Source: an uncultured Eubacterium sp. (lineage in GTDB: Bacteria; Bacillota; Clostridia; Lachnospirales; Lachnospiraceae). Taken from it: a stretch of DNA of 56,816 nt. Position numbers and translations under genes: made by a program. Where the stretch lies: NCBI GenBank assembly GCA_910580075.1, contig CAJTVR010000021.1:1-56816 (forward strand), written 5' to 3'. Of this stretch, positions 17,514-26,228 are shown one piece after another. Each line of letters opens with the position of its first letter. Position 1 is the first letter of the stretch. Below the pieces are notes generated by a model. That model searched no databases and was not told the DNA's origin. It saw only the letters and a program-made list of their open reading frames with translations.

Positions 17514-17873
17514 ATGAAATGCAGAATCAATATCTTAGGATTTTTATCCCTTTTAGCACTGATTGCTGTCCTGGGATGGCAGACGGACAATACCGGCCTG
17601 TACGGCTTTTTTGGCTTTGCATACTATATCCGTTACTTCTGGGTTATGCCGGATGAATTTTTCAGGCAGAACATGCAGAAAGCCGCTTCATGTGCGTTTA
17701 TGTCACAAATGATTTCTCTGGTTCCTTTTATGTTTGTCTGCGCTTATATTTATGGCGCGGTAAAAGCAGTACCGATGGCTTTTGCGTTAAGTTTTGCAGT
17801 GTCAGTGCTGGCTTTTACAGGAGCTCTGACTGTACTGGAATGGAGAGAACGAAAGGGAGCAGTCAATGATTAA
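17514..17873 (+). CDS. DUF3796-like membrane protein
   Basis: This 119-residue protein has three to four hydrophobic helices: LGFLSLLALIAVLGW, an amphipathic GFFGFAYYIRYFW stretch, and two more between residues 57 and 110. The WVMPDEFFRQNMQKAASCAF core resembles the DUF3796 family, which is usually encoded beside a small XRE regulator as it is here. An AAAGGAGGG site is 6 nt before the ATG. It overlaps the next gene by 8 bp, so the two are probably translated together. The role is unknown; membrane-signal partner of the regulator is a guess. Confidence 0.75.
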   Translation: MKCRINILGFLSLLALIAVLGWQTDNTGLYGFFGFAYYIRYFWVMPDEFFRQNMQKAASCAFMSQMISLVPFMFVCAYIYGAVKAVPMAFALSFAVSVLAFTGALTVLEWRERKGAVND

Positions 17874-18069
17874 AAACCGCATAAAAGAATACCGTGCCAG
17901 ATACAATATGAAACAGGAGGAGCTGGCCAGATTAACGGGTGTCCGCAGAGAGACAATTGGAAACCTTGAGAAGGGCAGATATAATCCATCGCTGGTTCTG
18001 GCATGGAATATCGCGAAGGTATTTCAGGTGTCCATAGAAGAAATTTTTATTGTTGAAGAAGAAAACTGA
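17866..18069 (+). CDS. Small XRE-family HTH regulator
   Basis: This 67-residue protein is almost entirely one HTH_3 domain: MKQEELARLTGVRRETIGNLEKGRYNPSLVLAWNIAKVF. Such minimal regulators typically end with SIEEIF, as here. It starts inside the end of the DUF3796 gene (8-bp overlap). It probably binds the palindrome at 17457-17493 and controls its own operon. Confidence 0.9.
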   Translation: MIKNRIKEYRARYNMKQEELARLTGVRRETIGNLEKGRYNPSLVLAWNIAKVFQVSIEEIFIVEEEN

Positions 18070-18098
18070 CAGGATTTTCTGCGCAGCTGTATAATCTG

Positions 18099-18187
18099 CC
18101 GGAAAGTACTGGCTGCCCGGACACCAGCGGAACACAAAAAAGGAAAAAGTTTCTCCGCCTGGTGTCCGGGCAGCCAGTACTTTCCGG
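18099..18187. repeat. 29-bp perfect inverted repeat, palindromic element copy B
   Basis: The arm at 18099-18127 is perfectly complementary to 18159-18187, with a 31-nt loop. The loop contains GGAAAAAGTTTCTC, identical to a 14-nt stretch (opposite strand) in the element at 54258-54426. It lies between the XRE gene and the convergent M20 remnant. The stem is far longer than a normal terminator, though it could also stop transcription. Confidence 0.75.
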
Positions 18188-18207
18188 ACAATCCTTTTAA
18201 ACACTCT

Positions 18208-18510
18208 TTAGCATTTCTCAATCAGTCTTACATAAAATTCCACAATTTTTAAAAATGTTTTCACCGGGATATGTTCATTATTGCCATGAATCATAGCCCG
18301 TTCTTCTTTTGACAGCTTCATAGCGGAGAATTTGTACACTCTGTCTGTAATCCTGCAGTAATGCCACGAATCGCTGCAGGCCATCATCAGGTAAGGCGTT
18401 ACCAGGGAATCTTTCCAGGTGCCGGCGACAGTCTGGCACAGACGCATCCATTCTTCGCAGGAAGTGTCTGATTCAGCAGAAGGATTTCTTCCTTCAAACA
18501 CCGTGACTTC
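18208..18510 (-). pseudogene. C-terminal remnant of an M20 metallopeptidase
   Basis: About 100 residues resemble the end of M20-family carboxypeptidases: VTVFEGRNPSAESD, TPYLMMACSDSWHYCRITDRVYKFSAMKL, IHGNNEHIPVKTFLKIVEFYVRLIEK. The SDSWHY and IHGNNEHI pieces match the family's conserved C-terminal metal-site region. The open frame runs on to 18720, but those upstream residues do not look like peptidase. The rest of the roughly 480-residue enzyme is absent. This is a decayed gene end. Confidence 0.7.
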
Positions 18511-18720
18511 GGTCCGGAACCATTGCCGGATGAATGACCTGTTTTTCAAACCAGTCTGCCATAGCAGGACAGAAGGTGAAAAGAAGGACAGGGAAACAGA
18601 AATTATGGGAAAATTTAAGGATAGATGAACAGGCCGCTTTGCATTGTTTTGGAATAAGTACCAGTATATTTCAATGCCCCTGTATTGAAAATCAGGTGCA
18701 AATGTGTTAAAATTTCCCAT

Positions 18721-19066
18721 AGAAGCTGTCTGATATAAAATCCTGGTTTCATAAATAAGCAGCAGTGAAACATGAGGCTGACAGATATGGCTGCAAAAAA
18801 CTATTTATAAAAAGAGCAGAAATGTCTGCGGGTATCTTATCAGCCAGAGAAATTAAATAAAAAGGCGTCTGGCAGAAATCATGCTGAAAGGTTTGAATAA
18901 TGATGGAAAAAGCGCTGAAAAACCCCAAAAAAACATATCAAAGGATAGGAAGGAAACAGCTGAGGAAGCTGTGGGAATGATTTTTGGCAGAATCACAGGA
19001 CGGCTAGATGAAAAAGGCATGCGAAAAAAGCCTGGCTAAATATTTACAGAAAGGGAATCATTCTTT
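18721..19066. other. Gene-poor gap upstream of the first chemoreceptor
   Basis: This 346-bp stretch holds no convincing gene. A 26-codon frame near 18900-18980 (ATGATGGAAAAAGCG) has no recognisable product. An AAAGGG site precedes the chemoreceptor start. No strong promoter pair stands out. Confidence 0.4.
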
Positions 19067-21094
19067 ATGAAAGGAATTATGAAAAACCGGAAACTTGCAT
19101 CCAGAATCAGTATTTTGACAACGATTATTACACTGTCCGGCATGCTGCTGCTTTGGACGATTATTGCTTCCAGCGCAGAGTCTACGGTTCGGGATAATAT
19201 TACGAACCAGATGTCGAATGCAGTAGAATCCAGGGCTGTCATAATTGATGATTATGTGACGTCTGCAGAGGAATATCTGACGGCATTCGCTTTAAGCGGC
19301 GAGGTACACGATCTTCTCTCAGATCCCGATAACCCGCAGTTTACGGAAAAAGCGAGCCAGTATACGATAGACTTTGCAAATGTAAAGGGGATCTTTGAAG
19401 GACTCTATATTGCGAATCCTGATACATATGTACTGACACATACGGCTCCGGAAGCAGTCGGAATTACAACACGTGAGGGAGAATCGCTGAAAACCTTTCA
19501 GGAAACAATTCTGTCCACACGTGAGCTTACTAATCTTGGAATTATGGAATCTCCGGGGACAGGAAATATGGTGATTTCTATGTACTGTCCTGTTTATGAG
19601 CAGGATACATGTATCGGGTATGTGGGAGCCGGAGTATATGCAGACTGTTTAATGGATGCGCTTTTGGATTTGAAGCTCAAAGGACTTCCAGAGAGTAAAT
19701 ATGTTTTTATGAATGCAGAAACGGGCGTCTATCTTTATCATGACGATGATTCTCTGCTGAATACGGAAATAAAAGATAAGGGTCATCTGGAAATTATCAG
19801 CCGTGTCCGTGAAAAAGGTGATACCGGGGCGCAGACTTATACTTACCGGAATGATAAAGACAGAAAACAGCTTGCGGTTTATAAATATCTGGACAACAGG
19901 GGCTGGGTTTTTATGGTTCAGGCTGATTCCCGTGAGGTCTACCGTTCGGTATCGTTTGTGCGGGTTATGATGGGCGCAGCATGTGCAGGAGTAGCGGCTA
20001 TACTGATTCTTGTAACGCTTTTGATATTAAAAAAGACTGGAAAAGAACTGATGGCTGTAGAAAAAGCAATTGCAGACCTGAGCGAATTTAATCTTTCGGC
20101 AGATGAAGGGCTGGAAGTATTTTATGGAAGAAAAGATGAAATCGGCCTGATTGCAGAAGCTGCGCATAACGTATGCAGTCATCTGCGGGCGGCGATTGAA
20201 GATATTGGCAGGATTTTAAGTGAAATTGCAGACGGAAATCTGTCAGTGGATGTAAGAATCAATGAAGGGTATTATATCGGAGGACTGAAAATGCTTACGG
20301 TCAGCCTGCAGGCGATACAGTCCAAACTGACAAAAGTGCTGACAGAGATTTCGAATGTCTCCTGCCAGGTCAATGAAGAAGCCGGCCAGGTACTTTCAAG
20401 GGCTGAATCGCTTTCACATGGAGCAGAAGAGCAGGCGGTATCCGTTCAGGCGCTTGGGACTGCGGTCAGCAACATCGAACAGCAGGCAGATTCTACTGCC
20501 CGGTTTGCAGGACGTGCAAAAGAAGAAAATATACTGACACACCAGAGAATAGAAACCTGCAGCAGCGACATGCTGAACCTTATGGATGCGATGCAGACAA
20601 TAGATGAAAAATCAAAAGAAATCATAAAAGTAGTAAAAACGATTGAGGATATTGCTTCACAGACAAATATCCTTTCACTGAATGCAGCTATTGAAGCCGC
20701 ACGCTCCGGCGAATCAGGCAAAGGATTTGCAGTTGTGGCCGAGCAGGTCCGTACACTGGCAGGCCAGTCGGCAGAAGCAGCCAGAAGCACAGCCGTTTTA
20801 ATAGAAGAAACGGTCACAGCAGTGGAAACAGGAAGCCATATTTCAGGTATTACAAACCAGGCGCTGCAGCAGGTCGTAGCAAGTGCAAAGAATGTATCAG
20901 AGGCTGTAGATTCTATTTTTGAAGCCGCAGACGGCCAGTCAAATGCACTCAGCCGCATTTCACAGGAGCTGAAATGCATTTCGGATGTCGTTCAGGAAAA
21001 CAGCAATGCTGTGAAAGATTCAGCGTCAGTCAGTGAAAAAATGTCTGAACAGGCTGCAATGCTTAAAAACCAGGTATCTAAATTCCAGCTGTAG
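19067..21094 (+). CDS. Methyl-accepting chemotaxis protein
   Basis: This 675-residue transmembrane receptor has TM1 at about residues 14-36, an extracellular double-Cache-like sensor at about 40-300 (VKGIFEGLYIANPDTYVLTHT, GNMVISMYCPVYEQDTCIGYVG, YKYLDNRGWVFMVQAD), and TM2 at about 305-328. A HAMP-like region and a long MCP signalling helix follow, with the conserved hairpin IEDIASQTNILSLNAAIEAARSGE and FAVVAEQVRTLAGQSAEAA. Cache sensors bind small ligands such as amino or organic acids; the ligand here is unknown. No methyl-transfer docking pentapeptide is seen at the C-terminus. Confidence 0.93.
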   Translation: MKGIMKNRKLASRISILTTIITLSGMLLLWTIIASSAESTVRDNITNQMSNAVESRAVIIDDYVTSAEEYLTAFALSGEVHDLLSDPDNPQFTEKASQYTIDFANVKGIFEGLYIANPDTYVLTHTAPEAVGITTREGESLKTFQETILSTRELTNLGIMESPGTGNMVISMYCPVYEQDTCIGYVGAGVYADCLMDALLDLKLKGLPESKYVFMNAETGVYLYHDDDSLLNTEIKDKGHLEIISRVREKGDTGAQTYTYRNDKDRKQLAVYKYLDNRGWVFMVQADSREVYRSVSFVRVMMGAACAGVAAILILVTLLILKKTGKELMAVEKAIADLSEFNLSADEGLEVFYGRKDEIGLIAEAAHNVCSHLRAAIEDIGRILSEIADGNLSVDVRINEGYYIGGLKMLTVSLQAIQSKLTKVLTEISNVSCQVNEEAGQVLSRAESLSHGAEEQAVSVQALGTAVSNIEQQADSTARFAGRAKEENILTHQRIETCSSDMLNLMDAMQTIDEKSKEIIKVVKTIEDIASQTNILSLNAAIEAARSGESGKGFAVVAEQVRTLAGQSAEAARSTAVLIEETVTAVETGSHISGITNQALQQVVASAKNVSEAVDSIFEAADGQSNALSRISQELKCISDVVQENSNAVKDSASVSEKMSEQAAMLKNQVSKFQL

Positions 21095-21116
21095 ATATCT
21101 TTAGCAGGAGGAAATC

Positions 21117-21716
21117 ATGTCGGACAGCCGCTTGTTCAGGATTTTATATTATCTTTTAGATCACGGAAGCGCCACAGCCCCGGAACTGGCGGAAAAATTA
21201 GAAGTATCAGTAAGAACAGTATACCGGGATGTAGAAGCATTAAGCAGCGCGGGAATACCGGTTTATACAGAGCCGGGGAGAAACGGCGGAATATTTCTTC
21301 TGCATGGTTTTGTCCTGGACCGGGCGCTCTTATCTGAAAAGGAAAGACAGGAAATACTGACAGCGGTACAGAGTATTTCTGTTACAGGCTGTACTTCGGG
21401 GAAAGAAGTGCTGACAAAGCTTTCCGCGCTCTTCCAGGTGAATACCGCAGACTGGATTGAGGCAGATTTTTCACGCTGGGGAAAATCTGCCTTTGACCAT
21501 GAAAAGTTTGAAACATTAAAAACAGCTGTGATACAGCATAAGGAAATAAAAATCGTTTATGAAAATTCAGACAGCAAAAGAAGCGAACGCATCATCCAGC
21601 CGCTGCAGTTATCCTATAAGTCGAAAGGATGGTATTTAAAAGTATTCTGCCTGGAAAAAGAAGATTTTCGCATGTTCAAATTAAACCGTATGTTAAAAAT
21701 AGAGCTGCTGGAATGA
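21117..21716 (+). CDS. HTH/WYL-type (YafY-like) regulator, C-terminally truncated
   Basis: The N-terminal winged HTH reads LFRILYYLLDHGSATAPELAEKLEVSVRTVYRDVEALSSAGIPVYTEPGRNGG, the classic DeoR/YafY opening. A WYL domain begins at about residue 140 (IKIVYENSDSKRSERIIQPLQL) and the frame stops at residue 199 just after FKLNRMLKIELLE. Relatives are normally close to 300 residues, so the end of the WYL region and the tail are lost. Directly after the stop is a fragment of an unrelated zinc-ribbon gene, which suggests a deletion joined the two. It may still bind DNA. Confidence 0.85.
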   Translation: MSDSRLFRILYYLLDHGSATAPELAEKLEVSVRTVYRDVEALSSAGIPVYTEPGRNGGIFLLHGFVLDRALLSEKERQEILTAVQSISVTGCTSGKEVLTKLSALFQVNTADWIEADFSRWGKSAFDHEKFETLKTAVIQHKEIKIVYENSDSKRSERIIQPLQLSYKSKGWYLKVFCLEKEDFRMFKLNRMLKIELLE

Positions 21717-21927
21717 AGAATACTGCAGATACTGCTTTGAAAACGGAGAGGTTACGTTTAAAGATACCATGGAAGAAATGATTGAGGCATGTGTACCGAA
21801 TATGGCTGCAGCGAACCCGGATATGTCTGAAGATGAAGCAGGAAAAATTATGCGGGCCTGGTTTCCAACGCTTTGCTTTGAATCCTCATGTCCGATTCGC
21901 CAAAACATTTCATCTCTTCCCAAATGA
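21712..21927 (+). pseudogene. Fragment of a zinc-ribbon protein fused to the WYL gene end
   Basis: In the +1 frame relative to the WYL gene, the DNA encodes NEEYCRYCFENGEVTFKDTM, EMIEACVPNMAAANPDMSEDEAGKIM and AWFPTL. This strongly recalls the C-terminal half of the putative zinc-ribbon proteins (PF12674 type). Its start is missing, and after FPTL the sequence leaves the family pattern. It is best read as the far side of a deletion whose near side is the truncated WYL gene. Confidence 0.6.
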
Positions 21928-22017
21928 TAACTCATATTGTTATCTCTCCTGTCTATACTAAATTTTTGCACTTATAAATAATACCACAATCACATTTATT
22001 TTTCTATTACATTTTCA

Positions 22018-22230
22018 TTAAATTTCTTCCGCTCTTCGTTTCATTCTTCCCTGGTGCCTGTTATGCTGCCGGCTCTCGTTCTGAAGCTCCCTCTCAAGGT
22101 TCTTCCTGCTGCAGCTGATTACCTCGGCATACGCTAATTCTGTTGCGGTCTCGATCTGCTCCCTGCTGATACTGTCATACTCGGACTGCAAAGACTGTAT
22201 CTCCGCCCGGCGTCCGGGTAATTCATACAT
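22018..22230 (-). CDS. Possible small charged protein of unknown function
   Basis: The 70-codon frame would give a charged, helix-prone protein rich in E, R and Q (SREQIETATELAYAEV, RKNLERELQNESRQ). Its first codons lie within a dispersed palindromic repeat (22208-22226), which argues that the frame or its start is accidental or a remnant. No family is recognised and no clear ribosome site is seen. Confidence 0.25.
   Translation of the reverse strand: MYELPGRRAEIQSLQSEYDSISREQIETATELAYAEVISCSRKNLERELQNESRQHNRHQGRMKRRAEEI
22208..22226. repeat. Half-copy D of the palindromic intergenic element
   Basis: CGGCGTCCGGGTAATTC matches the right end of the element at 54258-54426 (CCGGCGTCCGGGTAATCTG) and resembles the right end at 8007-8020. 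No matching left end is visible nearby, so this may be a solo terminus. Confidence 0.5.
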
Positions 22231-22287
22231 TGTCCATCCGCAGAATGCGTATGTACTGTATTTTATTCAATTATTAACAGATTATTA

Positions 22288-22316
22288 TTGAAAATCAACA
22301 TTAGACATAGTAACAT
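22288..22316 (+). promoter_or_regulatory. Candidate promoter of the second chemoreceptor gene
   Basis: TTGAAA (22288-22293) and TAACAT (22311-22316) are separated by 17 bp. They lie about 58 bp before the ATG at 22374, which has a GGAGGAG ribosome site at 22361-22367. Confidence 0.5.
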
Positions 22317-22373
22317 ATACCATGGAGAGGATAACAGGATTCATGTAATTCTACACATTTGGAGGAGAAGCAT

Positions 22374-24059
22374 ATGTTTAAAAAACTGGAAGGAATGCGG
22401 ATGTAAAAGAAGCTGGATTTTGGTTATGCAGTTGTGATCAGTATGATGATTATTTCCGGTCTGGTAAGCTTTGCCGGATTAGGAAGCCTGTATTTTGAAG
22501 TGCATAGTGTAAATGAAATGCAGAAAGCGGATACAGCGGTGAAAGTATGCAGAATGAATGTAAATGTGGCGGCACGCGCTATTCTGCAGATGGCACTGAG
22601 TGAAGATACAGATACATACAGTGAATATCAGGGAATTGTGGAAGAGCGGCTGAACGAACTTTATAATGAAATTGAAATTCTGCAGAATGCAGACTTTCTG
22701 ACAGATGAGATGTGCAGCCAGTATGTGGGGGCATTGAATGAATGGGGGCCTGTCGGCTATCATATTATAGAACTCATTGAAGCGGGAAATAAAGAAGAGG
22801 CGGTTACTGAACTATTTACGAATAGTGCACCAGCGCTGGAAAAAGTAGAAACAGCATCAGAACAGATTGATGAGGTAATTGCTGCAAGAAAGAAACGGGC
22901 TGTTTTTCTTGGACAGATTATTGCTGTAGTCGGATGTATTTCTATTCTTGCTTTTATAGCAGCAGCATCTCTGCTGGCAGCAAGAATCGGAAAGCGGATT
23001 GTGAAGTCTGTCCTGACACCTCTTCAGGAGCTTGAAGCAGTGGCAGGGGCACTTTCAGACGGAAACCTGCATTTTGAGCTGAAATATCAATCGGACGATG
23101 AATTTGGCGGTATGGCAGACCACCTTCGCAATGCTGTCAGCATCCTGTCTTCTTATGTGGACGATATTTCAAATACGATGCAGGAATTTTCTGACGGTAA
23201 CTTTGACGTACGTCCGTCTGTGGAATGGAAAGGGGATTTTAGAAATATACATGATTCTCTGATGCAGTTTGAAGAAAGTATGGCGGATACGGTAAAAGGA
23301 ATCCAGCGTGTGGCGGACCGCGTATCGTTTGATGCCCAGCAGGTAGCGGACAGTTCTGCAGGACTTGCCCAGGGAGCGGCAGAGCAGACTGCGATTACCA
23401 GCGATTTGTCGGCTACGCTGTCTTCTGTATCTGAACAGGTATCGCAGAATGCAGAAAATGCAGAACAAATCAGTATAAAAGTAGATGAGCTTGGCCAGGA
23501 AATTATTGACAGCAACCAGAAGATGCAGGAAATGGTAGATTCGATGAGTGAAATCAACGAAGCGTCTATGGAAATCGGCAAAATCATTGCTACTATCAAT
23601 GATATTGCATCACAGACGAATCTGCTGGCTCTGAATGCGTCTATTGAGGCTGCACGTGCCGGAGAAGCAGGCCGGGGATTTTCGGTCGTAGCAGACCAGG
23701 TATCTGTGTTAGCAGCGCAGAGTTCTGAAGCCGCTAAAGAATCCACATCTCTGATAGGGACATCCGTCAAAGCTGTGGAAAAGGGCATGGTGATTGCAGA
23801 TGAAACTGCCCAGCAGCTGAAACAGGTAGTGGATGATTCCAAGACTATTACAAAAGAAGTAAGCAGCGTGGCATCTGACCTGGAAGCACAGACGGATGCA
23901 ATTACGCAGATTAACGACGGGGTAGAACATATTAACGATGTTGTCAGAACTAATTCCCAGGCTGCGGAAGAAAGCGCATCTGCCAGCCAGGAAATGAGCA
24001 GCCAGGCAGAAAACCTGGAAGGGCTGATTCGAAGGTTTAAGGTGGGAAAATTCAAATAA
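22374..24059 (+). pseudogene. Methyl-accepting chemotaxis protein with an early in-frame stop
   Basis: A GGAGGAG site and ATG 22374 begin MFKKLEGMRM, then TAA (22404-22406), then KKLDFGYAVVISMMIISG in the same frame. The stop replaces what is most likely a lysine codon (AAA). From GTG 22428 or ATG 22434 the rest is a normal receptor: TM1, a four-helix-bundle-like sensor (ALSEDTDTYSEYQGIVEERLNELY), TM2 at about 22900-22970, HAMP, and a signalling domain with INDIASQTNLLALNASIEAARAGEAGRGF. Restart at 22434 could still yield a membrane-inserted protein lacking the basic N-tip. It may be inactive, weakly expressed or a sequencing error. Confidence 0.8.
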
Positions 24060-24070
24060 TGAAAAGAGCA

Positions 24071-24152
24071 GGGGCTGCTGCACTAAGCAAAACATATACG
24101 GACTATATCTGGTATCGTTTTTCTTAATGCGGCAGCTCCGTTTATTTTTTCA
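24071..24152 (+). terminator. Terminator-like stem after the second chemoreceptor
   Basis: GGGGCTGCTGCA (24071-24082) pairs with TGCGGCAGCTCC (24128-24139), and a T-rich stretch (GTTTATTTTTTC) follows. The loop is long (45 nt), so it is a plausible but not classic terminator. Confidence 0.45.
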
Positions 24153-24256
24153 TTTGTCTGAAAAACAGCTGTGTGTTTTACCGGGCAGAAATTGGCAGGA
24201 GCCTGTGATGAATTTCTGACGGTTTTCTGGCTGCTTTTATTCTGAGAAAGAGCGGT

Positions 24257-25948
24257 TTAAGGAATATACTGTTCCAGTATATGGATAATTTTCTGATTCT
24301 GTACAGTCAGATGATAGGGAATAGCCGTTCCTTCCCGTTCGCTTAAAACAGAAATAAATTCTTCTGCAGTTAGTTCCGTCTGTTCATAAGAAGCTGTCCA
24401 GTCTAATATGCTAAACGTACAATCTTTCGAAACTGGCAGGCTGGCCAGAGATATGTCTTCATTATACACATAAAAACCAGAGTCTGTAACTTCTTCTTCA
24501 ATGCCCAGACTTGCAGCGCGTCCGCTTGGCACAGTTACCCATTCGACGTCATCAAACGATACTGCTGTGCCGTCAAAATCTCTGATATAAGCCAAAATTT
24601 CTTGTGCAGGGCTGTTTGAATCAGCAGAGTCTTTTTTCGAAATGCCGTCTTGATCTGCAGGATTTTCTTGTGCAGATTCGTTTGAATCAGCAGAGTCCTT
24701 TTTCAAAATGCCGTCTTGATCTGTGGGGGTATCTTTCGAAATGCCGTCTTTGTATACAGTATCTTTTTCCAGATTGCTGGCAGCCGGACTGCCATCTGCT
24801 GCTTTTTCATTAGCAGTATTCGTTTTTGTCTGTCCTGTATCAGCAGAATTCTGTATGGACGGGGCGGATGGGTCTGTATGTTTTGGTCTGCTGTCTGTGT
24901 CAGCTGCCTCCTGCAGCATGGACTGTTCATGAAAAGAACATCCGAGGACACTCAGACTGAACGCTGCTGCTGCAGCAGACAGAAATAAAGCTGTATGTTT
25001 TCTGGTTTTCTGAGTTAGTATATTCTGCAGTCTTTTTTTCATAATCTGTTTCCCTCCATAAAACTGTGTGGATATGACAGTGCGTTTTGCGCAGCTTTTC
25101 TGCAGCGCAGATAAAAGAACCCTGGTATACGCCCTGCGATGTTCATAGTCCATACCCTGTATCACCCGTTCATCACAGGCAAGTTCCATAGCTATGCCGG
25201 CTTCTTTCTGCATCAGATGAACAAGAGGGTTGAACCAGTGCAGGGAAGCGGCTGCTGCAAACAGCAGTTTTGCATAGATATCCCGGTGCTTGAGATGGAG
25301 CAGTTCGTGCCTGCATATAAAGAATAATTCTTCTGAATCATACCGGGCTTCTGGCAGGACTAATAACGGATGATAAAAGCCCAAAATCATAGGACTGTCT
25401 GCTTTGGAATATTTTATAACAGATACCCAGCTCTTCACGTTCAGGGAATCTGATAATTCTTGGAGCATTTGCAATACGAAGCTGTCTGAAACGTATGTGC
25501 CTTCAGCCAGAATATCCTTTCGCAAATGCATGTAACTGTGTAAATGCATGACTGTAAAAAACAAGAAACCTGCCAGCCAGAGCATGGATACAGCATCTGC
25601 AAAGGAGATGCCTGTCTGGATTTTCCCGGAATGTGAAACAGCGGGAATGGACAGCTGCTGCGGGATTGTAATCGTAACTGCGGCATGCAGCCGGGAAGGG
25701 ACTGGCGTATAAGATTCTGGTGCATGCAGGGCATGCCTGATCCAATAAGGCAGCTCTGCAGCAGCCTGCAAAAGCGCGGGAGCGTTTACAGGTATAAGAA
25801 GACGTATAGCTGGTAACAGCCAGAGCCGGTAAGTCCATTCCGCAGTACATTGTCTGCTGATAAGAGGAGATACAATAAACAGCATCAGTATGGCCAGGCT
25901 GGCTGGGAATGAGACTGATAAAGCAGTCAGGAACAGTGTTTTAATCAT
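24257..25948 (-). CDS. BlaR1/M56-type membrane metallopeptidase
   Basis: Start 25948 is chosen for a GGAGG site 9 nt upstream; a longer frame to 26056 would run into the promoter region. The 563-residue protein has N-terminal TM helices, then a zinc-protease core (FFICRHELLHLKHRDIYAKLL with HELLH, and ACDERVIQ), then another TM at about residue 320 (TALFLSAAAAAFSLSVLGC). The C-terminal outer part is a low-complexity linker with a 22-residue repeat and a small DUF4825-like domain, rather than a penicillin-binding sensor. BlaR1 relatives cleave a BlaI/MecI repressor, but no such gene is adjacent here. Confidence 0.85.
   Translation of the reverse strand: MIKTLFLTALSVSFPASLAILMLFIVSPLISRQCTAEWTYRLWLLPAIRLLIPVNAPALLQAAAELPYWIRHALHAPESYTPVPSRLHAAVTITIPQQLSIPAVSHSGKIQTGISFADAVSMLWLAGFLFFTVMHLHSYMHLRKDILAEGTYVSDSFVLQMLQELSDSLNVKSWVSVIKYSKADSPMILGFYHPLLVLPEARYDSEELFFICRHELLHLKHRDIYAKLLFAAAASLHWFNPLVHLMQKEAGIAMELACDERVIQGMDYEHRRAYTRVLLSALQKSCAKRTVISTQFYGGKQIMKKRLQNILTQKTRKHTALFLSAAAAAFSLSVLGCSFHEQSMLQEAADTDSRPKHTDPSAPSIQNSADTGQTKTNTANEKAADGSPAASNLEKDTVYKDGISKDTPTDQDGILKKDSADSNESAQENPADQDGISKKDSADSNSPAQEILAYIRDFDGTAVSFDDVEWVTVPSGRAASLGIEEEVTDSGFYVYNEDISLASLPVSKDCTFSILDWTASYEQTELTAEEFISVLSEREGTAIPYHLTVQNQKIIHILEQYIP
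24601..24732 (-). repeat. 66-bp in-frame tandem repeat in the BlaR1-like gene
   Basis: Two near-identical 66-bp units encode QDGI(L/S)KKDSADSN(E/S)(S/P)AQE segments of the extracellular linker. The unit is 22 codons, so copy-number change keeps the frame. A shorter, partial third copy precedes it. Confidence 0.75.
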
Positions 25949-26009
25949 AGGGTCTGCCTCCGGAATAACGTATTTTGGAATCTGTATTATACTATGCAGG
26001 ATATTTTTG

Positions 26010-26044
26010 TTATGCATCCGTATAATTATTATACAGATGCATAA
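26010..26044. promoter_or_regulatory. 17-bp near-perfect palindrome upstream of the BlaR1-like gene
   Basis: The arms at 26010-26026 and 26028-26044 are complementary except at one position (TTATGCATCcGTATAAT with ATTATACaGATGCATAA). A related ATTATACTATGCA lies at 25986-25998. It sits in the divergent region of the BlaR1-like gene and the hydrogenase operon. TACA/TGTA-like dyads are typical of BlaI/MecI operators, so this may be the site of a BlaI-type repressor encoded elsewhere. Confidence 0.5.
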
Positions 26045-26121
26045 TAAAACTGTCAATAAAAAATACCAGTATTGTAAAAGAAAATTAAAAGTGATACATT
26101 ATTATGTAGAAAAAAGTTGCT

Positions 26122-26150
26122 TTTTACCAAATTCTAAGGTAAAATATAAT
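26122..26150 (+). promoter_or_regulatory. Promoter and 7-bp dyad before the hydrogenase operon
   Basis: TTTACC (26123-26128) and a perfect TATAAT (26145-26150) are separated by 16 bp. TTTTACC (26122-26128) and GGTAAAA (26138-26144) form an inverted repeat exactly in the promoter, a good position for a repressor. The dyad is not the TTGTGA/TCACAA form of a Rex site. Confidence 0.5.
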
Positions 26151-26228
26151 AAAAAATTATTATTGCGATAAAAAATTATCAGTATCTATGCAATAGAACG
26201 CACAGATCACATAAAAAGGGGGAAAGAT

